This document shows positions 43,950 to 51,437 of a DNA stretch of 58,014 bases, in pieces. The stretch's first letter is position 1. The number at the start of each line of letters is the position of its first letter. Below the pieces are notes generated by a model, which worked only from the letters and a program-made list of their open reading frames with translations, did no database searches and was not told the DNA's origin. This DNA is from Clostridiales bacterium (GTDB lineage Bacteria > Bacillota > Clostridia > UBA1381). Made by a program: the position numbers and the translations under genes. The DNA is taken from the NCBI GenBank assembly GCA_029219585.1, contig JAQXTR010000099.1, forward strand, positions 1 to 58,014, in the 5' to 3' direction.

Positions 43950-45521
43950 TCATTCCTTTCCTTTTATTCTTTTCGGGATCAGCTCCATTATTATATCAAT
44001 CCTGAGAACAAATGCCGTTACACCGTACACAATAACCCCCGCAGCACCGCAGATCACACAGATCACTGTATTTCCGATCAGGTTCCCCATGAGTCCGCCG
44101 AATATAGGTGATACCATGTTATATACCGCCCATACAGCCGCCGCCATAACCACAGATGCAATAAGTACCTTCAGCACGGTTATGCCATCACTTTTCCTTA
44201 ACATTCCCGGATGCTTTCTCCCCATACTTACCGCATTCAGCACGGCATTGCATATGCTTCCGCAGGCGGTTGCAAGCGCCAGTCCGTTCGCCTTGAAGAA
44301 CGGAAACAGAAGATATGCCAGAACAATGTTTATAATCATACTTATAACGGAGTTTCGCATCGGTATCTTTGAATCCTGCATTGAGAAGAATGTCTTGGAC
44401 AAAACCTCATTCACGGCAAGACCTATCATTCCGATCGAATAATATTTAAGAAGTGTTGAAATTGCTATAACTCCTGTCTCCGTCATTTTTCCCAAGCCGT
44501 ATATCATTCCCGCAACAGGCCCCGATAGTACCATAAAGCCCGCCATCAGCGGCACAACCACCAGAAACATTGCACGTATTGATACCGAAAACAGCTTTTT
44601 TGCATCATCATCACGCTTATCCGCAATGGCCTGTGCAAGCTTCGGAAAAATAAGATTTGTTACAACAAAGCTTACAACACCCGTTACAACCAGATATAAT
44701 CTGCTTGATTGCTGAATATACGTTACGGCGCTGTCTATATTTGACGCAAGCTTCGAATTGACAAGCGTATACAGCGGCTGTACCCATGTTGCAATAAGCA
44801 TTGGTCCCGCAAGCTTTATTGCCTGAACAATATATTTATCTCTGAACCTGAAATCCGGCCTATATCTGACACCGAATTTTTTTATCCACGGCACCTCTAT
44901 TAAAAATTGCAGACTCCACGCTATAATCATTGTAATCGCCAGTCCGTAAACCCCGAATTTTTTTCCTAGGGTTATATAATAGATTATAATCGCCGCATTC
45001 GAAACAAGACTTATTATCGACGGAATATTGTACTCGCCGAACGACTGTAAAAGTCCCACAAAGGAGAATGCCAGTCCCGTGAATATTATCATAGGAAACA
45101 TTATAGCAGTCAGATTTGCCGCCAGCTTCTGCTTTTCCTGATCATAGCCCGACGCCATGAAGTTGACGAGGGGAATTCGCAGCAGGATTCCGATGATTGA
45201 AATAAGAACCGTTATACATATTACCAGGGTTACGAATTTATTCACGAAGCCCATAGCCTCGTCCTTGCCCTTTTCCGCCATTATGCCGTTAAATACCGGA
45301 ATAAACGTTGCCGATATAACGCCGCCGACCACAACATCAAAAAGTGTCGTCGGAATAGTAGATGCCGTAAAAAATGCGTCCGATTCAATGCCCGCTCCGA
45401 AAAATGCTGTCAGCATAGAATCTCTTGCCAGACCCAGAACCTTTGCGAGAAGCGTTGCCGCAACCATAATTCCTGCTGTCAGCAGCATTTTTCGTCCGGT
45501 ATCTCTTTCCTTGCTGCTCAT
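43950..45521 (-). CDS. murJ: MurJ/MviN-family lipid-linked precursor flippase
   Basis: This 523-aa membrane protein of the MOP superfamily has about 14 helices. The family start is seen in LLAKVLGLARDSMLTAFFGA and DAFFTASTIPTTLFDVVVGG. MurJ flips lipid II, but in this operon it may flip the wall-polymer precursor, so the symbol is a family call. Its first four bases overlap the end of the GT4-CsaB fusion (ATGA). A second, unlike flippase (SpoVB type) is encoded at 54.7-56.5 kb. Confidence 0.85.
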   Translation of the reverse strand: MSSKERDTGRKMLLTAGIMVAATLLAKVLGLARDSMLTAFFGAGIESDAFFTASTIPTTLFDVVVGGVISATFIPVFNGIMAEKGKDEAMGFVNKFVTLVICITVLISIIGILLRIPLVNFMASGYDQEKQKLAANLTAIMFPMIIFTGLAFSFVGLLQSFGEYNIPSIISLVSNAAIIIYYITLGKKFGVYGLAITMIIAWSLQFLIEVPWIKKFGVRYRPDFRFRDKYIVQAIKLAGPMLIATWVQPLYTLVNSKLASNIDSAVTYIQQSSRLYLVVTGVVSFVVTNLIFPKLAQAIADKRDDDAKKLFSVSIRAMFLVVVPLMAGFMVLSGPVAGMIYGLGKMTETGVIAISTLLKYYSIGMIGLAVNEVLSKTFFSMQDSKIPMRNSVISMIINIVLAYLLFPFFKANGLALATACGSICNAVLNAVSMGRKHPGMLRKSDGITVLKVLIASVVMAAAVWAVYNMVSPIFGGLMGNLIGNTVICVICGAAGVIVYGVTAFVLRIDIIMELIPKRIKGKE

Positions 45522-47755
45522 ATACGGTCACCGCCTTCATAAAGCTCAACCGCAAGCATTCCGTTTTGCAGTGCCTTTTTATTCAGCTCCTTATTGCATT
45601 CACTCAGCTCATGCTTGATTTTATCGTAATTGCTGAAGCAGTAATCTATCAGCTCCTTGCCCTTTTGGGCATCTATGCCTTTGATATCAAGGCACATCTG
45701 CTGTCCTGCATAATCCATAAAGCTCTTTATTTTGGGATCATACGCAAGACCGATAAGCGGCACCCGGCTGCTTGTGGCATATATTAATGAATGCAGCCTC
45801 ATACCTATACATACATCAAGCGACGCTACAAGCGACATCATATCTTGTACATCAAGGTGTATATCAACAATTGATGAGCGCGCTTTCATCCTTGACATTA
45901 TGCTTTTTGAAATGCCCTCATCCTTATTCATCTGCATCGGTATAAACACAGGATAACAACCGTATTTCTCCGCCGCATAATCGCACATAGCCGCAACCGC
46001 ACATTCAAACGCGCCGTTCGCATCCTTTGAGCGTCTGACGGAAACTCCCAAAAGTTTTTTTGTGTTTTCCGGTATTCCCAAGCGTTCGAGCAACGCTCTT
46101 CCGTATTCTCTGTCTGCAATATTCATACCGAATACCGGATCTGCCGTAACAATAATCTCAGGCTTATTAACTCCTATTTCCCTCAGCGTTCCCTCTGCAG
46201 CCGGATCCCGCAGCGTTATAAGCTCCACATTATTCAGTACCTTTCTTGCAAGAGCAATATTGCGCTCATTTGTAAGAGGTCCTATACCGTTTGAATACAG
46301 CATGACCTTTACATTATTCATCTGTGCCAGCTTTATAACCGTAAGATAATAAATCAGCGACTTTGTCGAGGTAGCATCCTGAATCAGTGTACCTCCTCCG
46401 GAAATCAGCATTCCCGCTTTTTTCATATGCTTTATTATTGAGAATATGTTAAGACGATTAATTGCCTTCACTCTATACTGCCGTACCGTCTCACGCGGAT
46501 TTGCCGAAAGCACAACAAGCTCCGGACTATCCTTATATCTCTTTATATCATCTATTATTGCCATAAGCAGCGCGTCATCACCGCTGTTTTTAAAGCCGTA
46601 ATAACCTGAAATCAGAATTTCCTCCCGATGCTTATCCAATGCCCATTCATACACCTTTATTGAATCATCCGCCATTCGGCTTACGGAATATTCCTTCTTT
46701 ATCAGCTCCCGTCCGTATAGCCCAAGGCGGCGCTGCTCCTCCGCTGTCATTGCGAAATATTTCTTTATATCCTCCAGCAGCAGCTTAGGCGAACTCTCTG
46801 CGCAGCCCCTGCAGCAGAAATTAGTGTCTATCCCGACGCCCAGCTTGTCCTCATCAAACAGACCGATATATCCCTCATTGCCGGCAATAATTACAGGCTT
46901 TTGCGCCGCCATCGCTTCAAGTGCGGCGCGGCTCACGCCTACGAACAAATCCGCCGGAGCTACCAGCCTATTAATATCGGTTCTTGCGCCTGTGAGAACA
47001 ATGCACTCTCTGCCCAGCTTCCTGTTTACGGCCTCCGTTCTGCTTTTTACATTCTCAAAATCATCACCGCCGCCAACAACAACAACCTTCAGGTTTTTAA
47101 TAAGCTTATCCAGCTCAGGTACTATCTCAATAAGCTGCTTTGCAACAAGGGAGCGCGACTCGTCCATACGGCTTACATATACAATAACCGTATCATCATC
47201 CTTAATGCCAAGCTCCTCTCTGATTTCGGAATCGTCGGTTTCAGGCGAGAACTTATCGGTATCAATTCCGTTTATCGTTACGCGTATATTCCCCTCCGGA
47301 ATCTTATAGTTATCCATAAGATATTTTTTTATATCCTCCGAAACCGCAACCGTTTTTTCTCCCCAGTCTGTAATATATTTAAGACCGTATTTCAGGGTAA
47401 ATACCCAGTGTGCCGTTGTAACAAAAGGAAATTTCATAACCTTATGAAGCTTTCCCAATATAAATGAAGGAATTCTCGCATGAGAATGAACAATATCTAT
47501 TTTTTCTTCAACTATTATCTTCTTTAGTAATCTTACTGATTTCAGCACATTCAACGGGTTTTTATTCTGCAAAGGAACGACGTAATGCTTAATTCCCGCA
47601 TCTTCCAGCTCCTTGACATATGAGCCGCCGTTTGAGGTTACCACCGGAACAAATCCCCTGCGCTTAAGCTCTTTAGCAAGCTCCACAACATGCGTCTCTG
47701 CGCCGCCGATATCAAGCTGCATCAGTGACAGCATAACCCTTAGTCCTTTTTTCAA
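45518..47755 (-). CDS. csaB: Fusion of GT4 glycosyltransferase and CsaB-like polysaccharide pyruvyl transferase
   Basis: This 745-aa protein carries two enzymes. Residues 1-375 are a GT4 glycosyltransferase (LDIGGAETHVVELAKELKRR, VHSHARIPSF, SRAALEAMAAQKPVIIAGNE). Residues about 382-745 are a pyruvyl transferase of the CsaB type (ILISGYYGFKNSGDDALLMA, GMLISGGGTLIQDATSTKSL, MRLHSLIYATSSRVPLIGLA). CsaB adds pyruvate ketals to the secondary wall polymer, making the ligand that SLH domains bind. So this gene should serve the SLH proteins of the window. The start is TTG at 47755 with AGGTG five bases upstream; an ATG at 47734 is possible. It heads a six-gene operon. Confidence 0.88.
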   Translation of the reverse strand: MKKGLRVMLSLMQLDIGGAETHVVELAKELKRRGFVPVVTSNGGSYVKELEDAGIKHYVVPLQNKNPLNVLKSVRLLKKIIVEEKIDIVHSHARIPSFILGKLHKVMKFPFVTTAHWVFTLKYGLKYITDWGEKTVAVSEDIKKYLMDNYKIPEGNIRVTINGIDTDKFSPETDDSEIREELGIKDDDTVIVYVSRMDESRSLVAKQLIEIVPELDKLIKNLKVVVVGGGDDFENVKSRTEAVNRKLGRECIVLTGARTDINRLVAPADLFVGVSRAALEAMAAQKPVIIAGNEGYIGLFDEDKLGVGIDTNFCCRGCAESSPKLLLEDIKKYFAMTAEEQRRLGLYGRELIKKEYSVSRMADDSIKVYEWALDKHREEILISGYYGFKNSGDDALLMAIIDDIKRYKDSPELVVLSANPRETVRQYRVKAINRLNIFSIIKHMKKAGMLISGGGTLIQDATSTKSLIYYLTVIKLAQMNNVKVMLYSNGIGPLTNERNIALARKVLNNVELITLRDPAAEGTLREIGVNKPEIIVTADPVFGMNIADREYGRALLERLGIPENTKKLLGVSVRRSKDANGAFECAVAAMCDYAAEKYGCYPVFIPMQMNKDEGISKSIMSRMKARSSIVDIHLDVQDMMSLVASLDVCIGMRLHSLIYATSSRVPLIGLAYDPKIKSFMDYAGQQMCLDIKGIDAQKGKELIDYCFSNYDKIKHELSECNKELNKKALQNGMLAVELYEGGDRI

Positions 47756-47795
47756 GAAATCACCTGCTTAATTTTAAATATACTAATCTATTGTC

Positions 47796-47824
47796 ATTAT
47801 AATTGATTTGCCCCGAATAATCAA
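47796..47824 (-). promoter_or_regulatory. Sigma-A promoter of the wall-polymer operon
   Basis: On the minus strand TTGATT (47819-47824) and TATAAT (47796-47801) are spaced 17 bases, about 35 bases ahead of the csaB fusion. Confidence 0.75.
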
Positions 47825-47925
47825 TACTTATCCTTTTTTTGTGACAGAAATGTAATCAAAGGGTAATATATGAATAAATTGTGAACACAAGAATACATAT
47901 ATATACATATAAAAATACATTTATT

Positions 47926-47960
47926 CAAGAAAAGAAAGCCCCGCATAACACGGAGCTTCC
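47926..47960 (-). terminator. amt terminator
   Basis: On the minus strand AAGCTCCG pairs with CGGGGCTT (one G-T pair) across a 7-base loop and is followed by TCTTTTCTT. Confidence 0.8.
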
Positions 47961-47987
47961 CATATGATTTTAAAACCATGAAATATA

Positions 47988-49307
47988 TCAATCCTTATAA
48001 GCCGGCATAAAGTCAGGATATGCTGACGGTAAGCCATGCTCTGTAGCATCAAGTCCGCCAAGCTCCTCCTCTTTGCTTGCTCTGAGCCTTCCTGCCTTCT
48101 TAAGAATCCCAAAGAGGATGCAGCCCATAGCTGCCGCCCATACAATCAATGCTGCAGCGCCTATAAGCTGCGGGCCGAGTTGACTCATACCACCTCCGTA
48201 GAATAATCCCATACCTACACCTGAGGCCTCATCCGATGAGAACAAGCCTACCGCAATTACACCCCAAAGACCACATACACCATGAACGCTGACCGCACCA
48301 ACCGGATCATCAACCTTAATCCTTGTATCTATGAACGGTACAGCCACGCATACGAGCACACCGGCTACAACACCGATAATTATTGAAGCAACCGGTGACA
48401 CACAATCACACGGTGCGGTTATTCCTACAAGACCTGCAAGGATACCGTTAAGAGTCATTGAAACATCAGGCTTCTTATATCTTATCCATGTGAAGAACAT
48501 TGATGTTATCGCAGCCGCACAGGCAGCAAGGTTGGTTGTAATGAATACCTTTGCGGCAAGCAGCGTTGCTGCGGCATCCAGAATACCCTCTGTTTCTCCC
48601 TCTCCTATGAGAGAAAGTGTTGAAGCAGGGTTAAATCCGAACCAGCCTACCCACAGAAGCAATACGCCCAGTGCGCCGATAATAATGCTGTGACCCGGAA
48701 TCGCGCGAGCCTTGCCGTCCTTACCATACTTGCCGATGCGAGGTCCGAGAATTGCGGCACCTACGAACGAAAGCACTCCGCCGAGCATATGTACGATACC
48801 TGAACCTGCAAAATCGTGGAAGCCCATCTCTGAGAGCCATCCTCCGCCCCATACCCAGTGACCTGCGATCGGGTAGATGAAAAGTGAAATCATTGCACTG
48901 TAAAGACAATATGCGCTGAACTTTGTTCTTTCTGCCATTGCGCCCGAAACGATTGTTGCCGATGTAGCGCAGAATACTGTCTGGAAAAACAATGTTGTGT
49001 AATCAACATCCGCAGCGGCAGCCGAGCCGTTCATAAATGCTGCGCCGAACGGTATTCCGATGAAGCCGTTGCCTTCGCCGTACATGAGACCATAGCCTAT
49101 AATCCAATAAATAACTGAACCAAACATGAAGTCCACTATGTTTTTCATTACAATGTTACCTGTATTCTTCGCTCTTGTAAAGCCCGCCTCAACCATTGTG
49201 AAACCGGTCTGCATCAAAAATACCAATATGCCGCCCACAAACAGCCAAAAACAGTTAATGGCTGTGGCTATCGCTTCATTGTTAGCTATTATATTCTGTA
49301 AATCCAT
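47988..49307 (-). CDS. amt: Ammonium transporter
   Basis: Amt forms a trimeric channel for ammonia/ammonium. The product is 439 aa with about 11 helices. Family motifs include MQTGFTMVEAGFTRAKNTGN, the twin-histidine region (DFAGSGIVHMLGGVLSFVGA) and GVCGLWGVIAVGLFSSD. ATG 49307 is used with AAAGGA ten bases upstream; an in-frame TTG two codons earlier is less likely. It lies 50 bases after glnK in the usual glnK-amt pair, whose PII protein would block the channel when nitrogen is plentiful. Confidence 0.95.
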   Translation of the reverse strand: MDLQNIIANNEAIATAINCFWLFVGGILVFLMQTGFTMVEAGFTRAKNTGNIVMKNIVDFMFGSVIYWIIGYGLMYGEGNGFIGIPFGAAFMNGSAAAADVDYTTLFFQTVFCATSATIVSGAMAERTKFSAYCLYSAMISLFIYPIAGHWVWGGGWLSEMGFHDFAGSGIVHMLGGVLSFVGAAILGPRIGKYGKDGKARAIPGHSIIIGALGVLLLWVGWFGFNPASTLSLIGEGETEGILDAAATLLAAKVFITTNLAACAAAITSMFFTWIRYKKPDVSMTLNGILAGLVGITAPCDCVSPVASIIIGVVAGVLVCVAVPFIDTRIKVDDPVGAVSVHGVCGLWGVIAVGLFSSDEASGVGMGLFYGGGMSQLGPQLIGAAALIVWAAAMGCILFGILKKAGRLRASKEEELGGLDATEHGLPSAYPDFMPAYKD

Positions 49308-49357
49308 TATCAATCAATCCTTTCCTTACCTTAACCTTACGAGAATGTGTTTCTTCC

Positions 49358-49711
49358 TTACAGAAGCGCTTCTCTGTCCGTTTCACCGGTACGAACCTTT
49401 ATTGTCTTCGTAACCGGAGATATGAAAATCTTACCGTCACCGATATCGCCTGTGCGGAGAACGCTGAGCGCGGTATTTACCACATCATCAACCGGAACCG
49501 TGCATACAACCATCTCTACTTTAATTTTCGGAAGAAGGTCTACGCTGTAATCAACACCTCTGTACTTATGCTTCTGTCCCTTCTGAACACCGTAGCCGAG
49601 CACGTTATACACAGTCATTCCGTTGATGCCTATTTCATTTAAGGCTTCCTTCAACGGCTCAAGCTTGCTCTGTCTTGTGATGATTTCAATTTTGGTCATT
49701 TCCTCTGCCAT
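49358..49711 (-). CDS. glnK: Nitrogen regulatory PII protein
   Basis: PII proteins sense 2-oxoglutarate and ATP/ADP and gate AmtB-type channels. The 117-aa product starts MAEEMTKIEIITRQSKLEPL and has the T-loop KYRGVDYSVDLLPKIKVEMV with the tyrosine that can be modified in other bacteria, then the B-loop/C-loop TGDIGDGKIFISPV. ATG 49711 has AGGAG nine bases upstream. A strong terminator hairpin in the leader (49741-49789) suggests regulated read-through. Confidence 0.94.
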   Translation of the reverse strand: MAEEMTKIEIITRQSKLEPLKEALNEIGINGMTVYNVLGYGVQKGQKHKYRGVDYSVDLLPKIKVEMVVCTVPVDDVVNTALSVLRTGDIGDGKIFISPVTKTIKVRTGETDREALL

Positions 49712-49740
49712 TTTTAATAACTCCTTTCGTTTTGCCCGGA

Positions 49741-49789
49741 AAATAAAAAGCGTGCTCTTATCAGATAATGACATCTGATGAGATCACGC
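49741..49789 (-). terminator. Intrinsic terminator in the glnK-amt leader (attenuator)
   Basis: A 17-bp stem (49750-49766 with 49773-49789; one mismatch and one G-T pair) is followed on the minus strand by TTTTTATTT. It lies between the promoter and the glnK start. An upstream hairpin (49820-49842, stem ATAAAGCTC/GAACTTTAT on the plus strand) precedes it. Confidence 0.85.
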
Positions 49790-49853
49790 CGTTGTGTCCG
49801 AACAAATTTTAAATTATTCATAAAGCTCTGACCGAACTTTATCTATGCCCTGT

Positions 49854-49882
49854 ATTATACTATTGTAGTTTGAAATTGTCAA
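49854..49882 (-). promoter_or_regulatory. Sigma-A promoter of glnK-amt
   Basis: On the minus strand TTGACA (49877-49882) and TATAAT (49854-49859) are perfect and spaced 17 bases; the leader is about 135 bases. Confidence 0.9.
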
Positions 49883-50031
49883 GACGCTGTTTTAAAGTTT
49901 ATGCAAGAGTAATATTTTTTATTAAAAGTATTTTTTTCCTTTATCAAAAATTCACAAGCCGTTCACATTTCTGATACAGGGGGGTAACTTCCCCGGACTG
50001 AAATGTAATGTTTTTACAAAAATATTAGCCA

Positions 50032-50097
50032 TGAATAACAATTCACTAAAACAGAAAAAATATGAAAAAATATTCGCAAATCGTGAATATTTATATT
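50032..50097. promoter_or_regulatory. Three ARG-box-like sites upstream of carAB
   Basis: TGAATAACAATTCA (50032-50045), TGAAAAAATATTCG (50063-50076) and TGAATATTTATATT (50084-50097) match 13, 12 and 11 of 14 positions of the ARG-box palindrome. Centres are 31 and 21 bp apart, so all face the same side of the helix. The last overlaps the -35 box. Confidence 0.65.
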
Positions 50098-50124
50098 GAC
50101 AAACCGGTCGAAAGGTGTTAAAAT
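50096..50124 (+). promoter_or_regulatory. Sigma-A promoter of carAB
   Basis: TTGACA (50096-50101) and TAAAAT (50119-50124) are spaced 17 bases with TGT ahead of the -10 (extended type). The transcript would start near 50131, about 190 bases before carA. Confidence 0.88.
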
Positions 50125-50152
50125 AAGATGAAATTGAAAGGGGCAGACTGAA

Positions 50153-50224
50153 ATGTGTAAGTATATTGAGAATAAAATATCAGCTTCGCATATTATATTG
50201 GAACGTTGTTCCTCTTTCTTTTAG
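50153..50224 (+). CDS. Putative 23-residue carAB leader peptide
   Basis: AAAGGGG stands nine bases ahead of an ATG that opens a 23-codon frame starting MCKYIENKISASH and ending ERCSSFF before TAG. Its last codons are U-rich (TCC TCT TTC TTT TAG) and it finishes 12 bases before a terminator hairpin. There is one Arg codon only, so amino-acid-sensing attenuation is unlikely; coupling of ribosome and polymerase over the U tract is more probable (inference). Confidence 0.6.
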   Translation: MCKYIENKISASHIILERCSSFF

Positions 50225-50235
50225 TTATTAATTAG

Positions 50236-50264
50236 ACAATGATTTGTAATCATTGTTTTTTTTT
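50236..50264 (+). terminator. Intrinsic terminator in the carAB leader
   Basis: ACAATGAT pairs with ATCATTGT across TTGTA and is followed by nine T residues. It lies between the leader peptide and carA, so it must act as an attenuator rather than a gene end. Confidence 0.88.
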
Positions 50265-50322
50265 GAAATAAATGGTCTCTGCGCCAACAACAGAGATAAG
50301 TAAGAAGGGAGTTTTTCACCAC

Positions 50323-51375
50323 ATGAAAGGACAGTTGATTCTGGAAAACGGTCAAAGGTTTACCGGGAAAATGTTCGGCGATGTCAGAAACATTGTTGGT
50401 GAGATTGTGTTTACCACCAACATGACCGGCTATCAGGAAACACTGACAGATCCGTCATATGCCGGGCAGATCGTCACAATGACATTTCCTCTTATAGGAA
50501 ACTACGGCATCAATCTTGATGACAGCGAAGCGAAACATACCAATTTAAAAGGGTTTGTTGTCCGCGAAAAGTGCGATTACCCGTCGAACTTCCGCAATGA
50601 AATGAATCTTGACGACTATTTGTCAGAGGAAGGCGTTGTCGGCATTGAAGGTATCGACACGCGTGCGCTCACGAGAATAATCCGCGATTACGGCTGCATG
50701 AAGGCAGTAATTATGCAGGGCGAACCGTCAGATGACGAGGTTCAGGCTCTTATGGCTACTCTTGACAACAGCAGGGTGATTCTTGAAACAACTACAGACG
50801 AGAGCTATGTTATCAATCAGGGAGGTCAGCCCCGTGTTGCGTTCATAGACATGGGTGCAAAGGACGGTATTCTGCGTGATTTAAAAAAACGCGGATGCGA
50901 AATTACGGTGTTTCGCGCCGATGCTTCACCTGAAGCTATACTGGAGATAAACCCGGATATGGTATTTCTTTCAAACGGTCCCGGAGATCCGCTTGATGCG
51001 CCCGGAACGGTCGATACAGTTAAGGCTTTGATAGGCAAGCTGCCGATATGCGGCATCTGTATGGGACACCAGATTATCGGGCTTGCGCTGGGCTGCAAAA
51101 CCGCAAAGCTTAAATTCGGGCATCACGGCGGCAATCATCCGGTAAAATACGCCGAAACAGGCATCTGTTATATCACAAGCCAGAACCACAACTATATATT
51201 AACCGATTATCCCGACGATGTTGAGGAATGGTTCACAAACGTCAATGACGGCACCTGTGAAGGGATCAGACATAAAACTCTGCCTATCGCAAGCGTTCAG
51301 TTCCATCCTGAGGCATCTCCCGGACCGCTTGATTCGGGATGGCTTTTTGACAGATTTCTAAAGGAGGTGTATTGA
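50323..51375 (+). CDS. carA: Carbamoyl-phosphate synthase small subunit
   Basis: CarA releases ammonia from glutamine for the large subunit, making carbamoyl phosphate for arginine and pyrimidines. The product is 350 aa. The N-terminal CPSase domain covers 1-150 and the class I glutaminase about 170-350, with catalytic Cys246 (GICMGHQ), His328 and Glu330 (QFHPEASPGP). ATG 50323 with AAGGGAG about 11 bases upstream is preferred over the ATG at 50272, which has no ribosome site. carB follows after 62 bases. Confidence 0.95.
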   Translation: MKGQLILENGQRFTGKMFGDVRNIVGEIVFTTNMTGYQETLTDPSYAGQIVTMTFPLIGNYGINLDDSEAKHTNLKGFVVREKCDYPSNFRNEMNLDDYLSEEGVVGIEGIDTRALTRIIRDYGCMKAVIMQGEPSDDEVQALMATLDNSRVILETTTDESYVINQGGQPRVAFIDMGAKDGILRDLKKRGCEITVFRADASPEAILEINPDMVFLSNGPGDPLDAPGTVDTVKALIGKLPICGICMGHQIIGLALGCKTAKLKFGHHGGNHPVKYAETGICYITSQNHNYILTDYPDDVEEWFTNVNDGTCEGIRHKTLPIASVQFHPEASPGPLDSGWLFDRFLKEVY

Positions 51376-51392
51376 ATGTTGAATACATTCAA
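51372..51392 (+). other. Hairpin across the carA stop codon
   Basis: TTGAATG and CATTCAA form a 7-bp stem around a 7-base loop, enclosing the carA TGA. No T run follows. It may affect coupling or mRNA stability between carA and carB. Confidence 0.45.
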
Positions 51393-51437
51393 TAGTTATG
51401 TTCGCTTGCAAACAAATAACGTAGGAGGTAAGATAAA

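Noticed and set aside
50131-50322. PyrR-binding attenuator in the carAB leader
   Set aside because: I could not find the PyrR-type binding loop or an antiterminator/anti-antiterminator pair; only one terminator hairpin with a leader peptide is visible.
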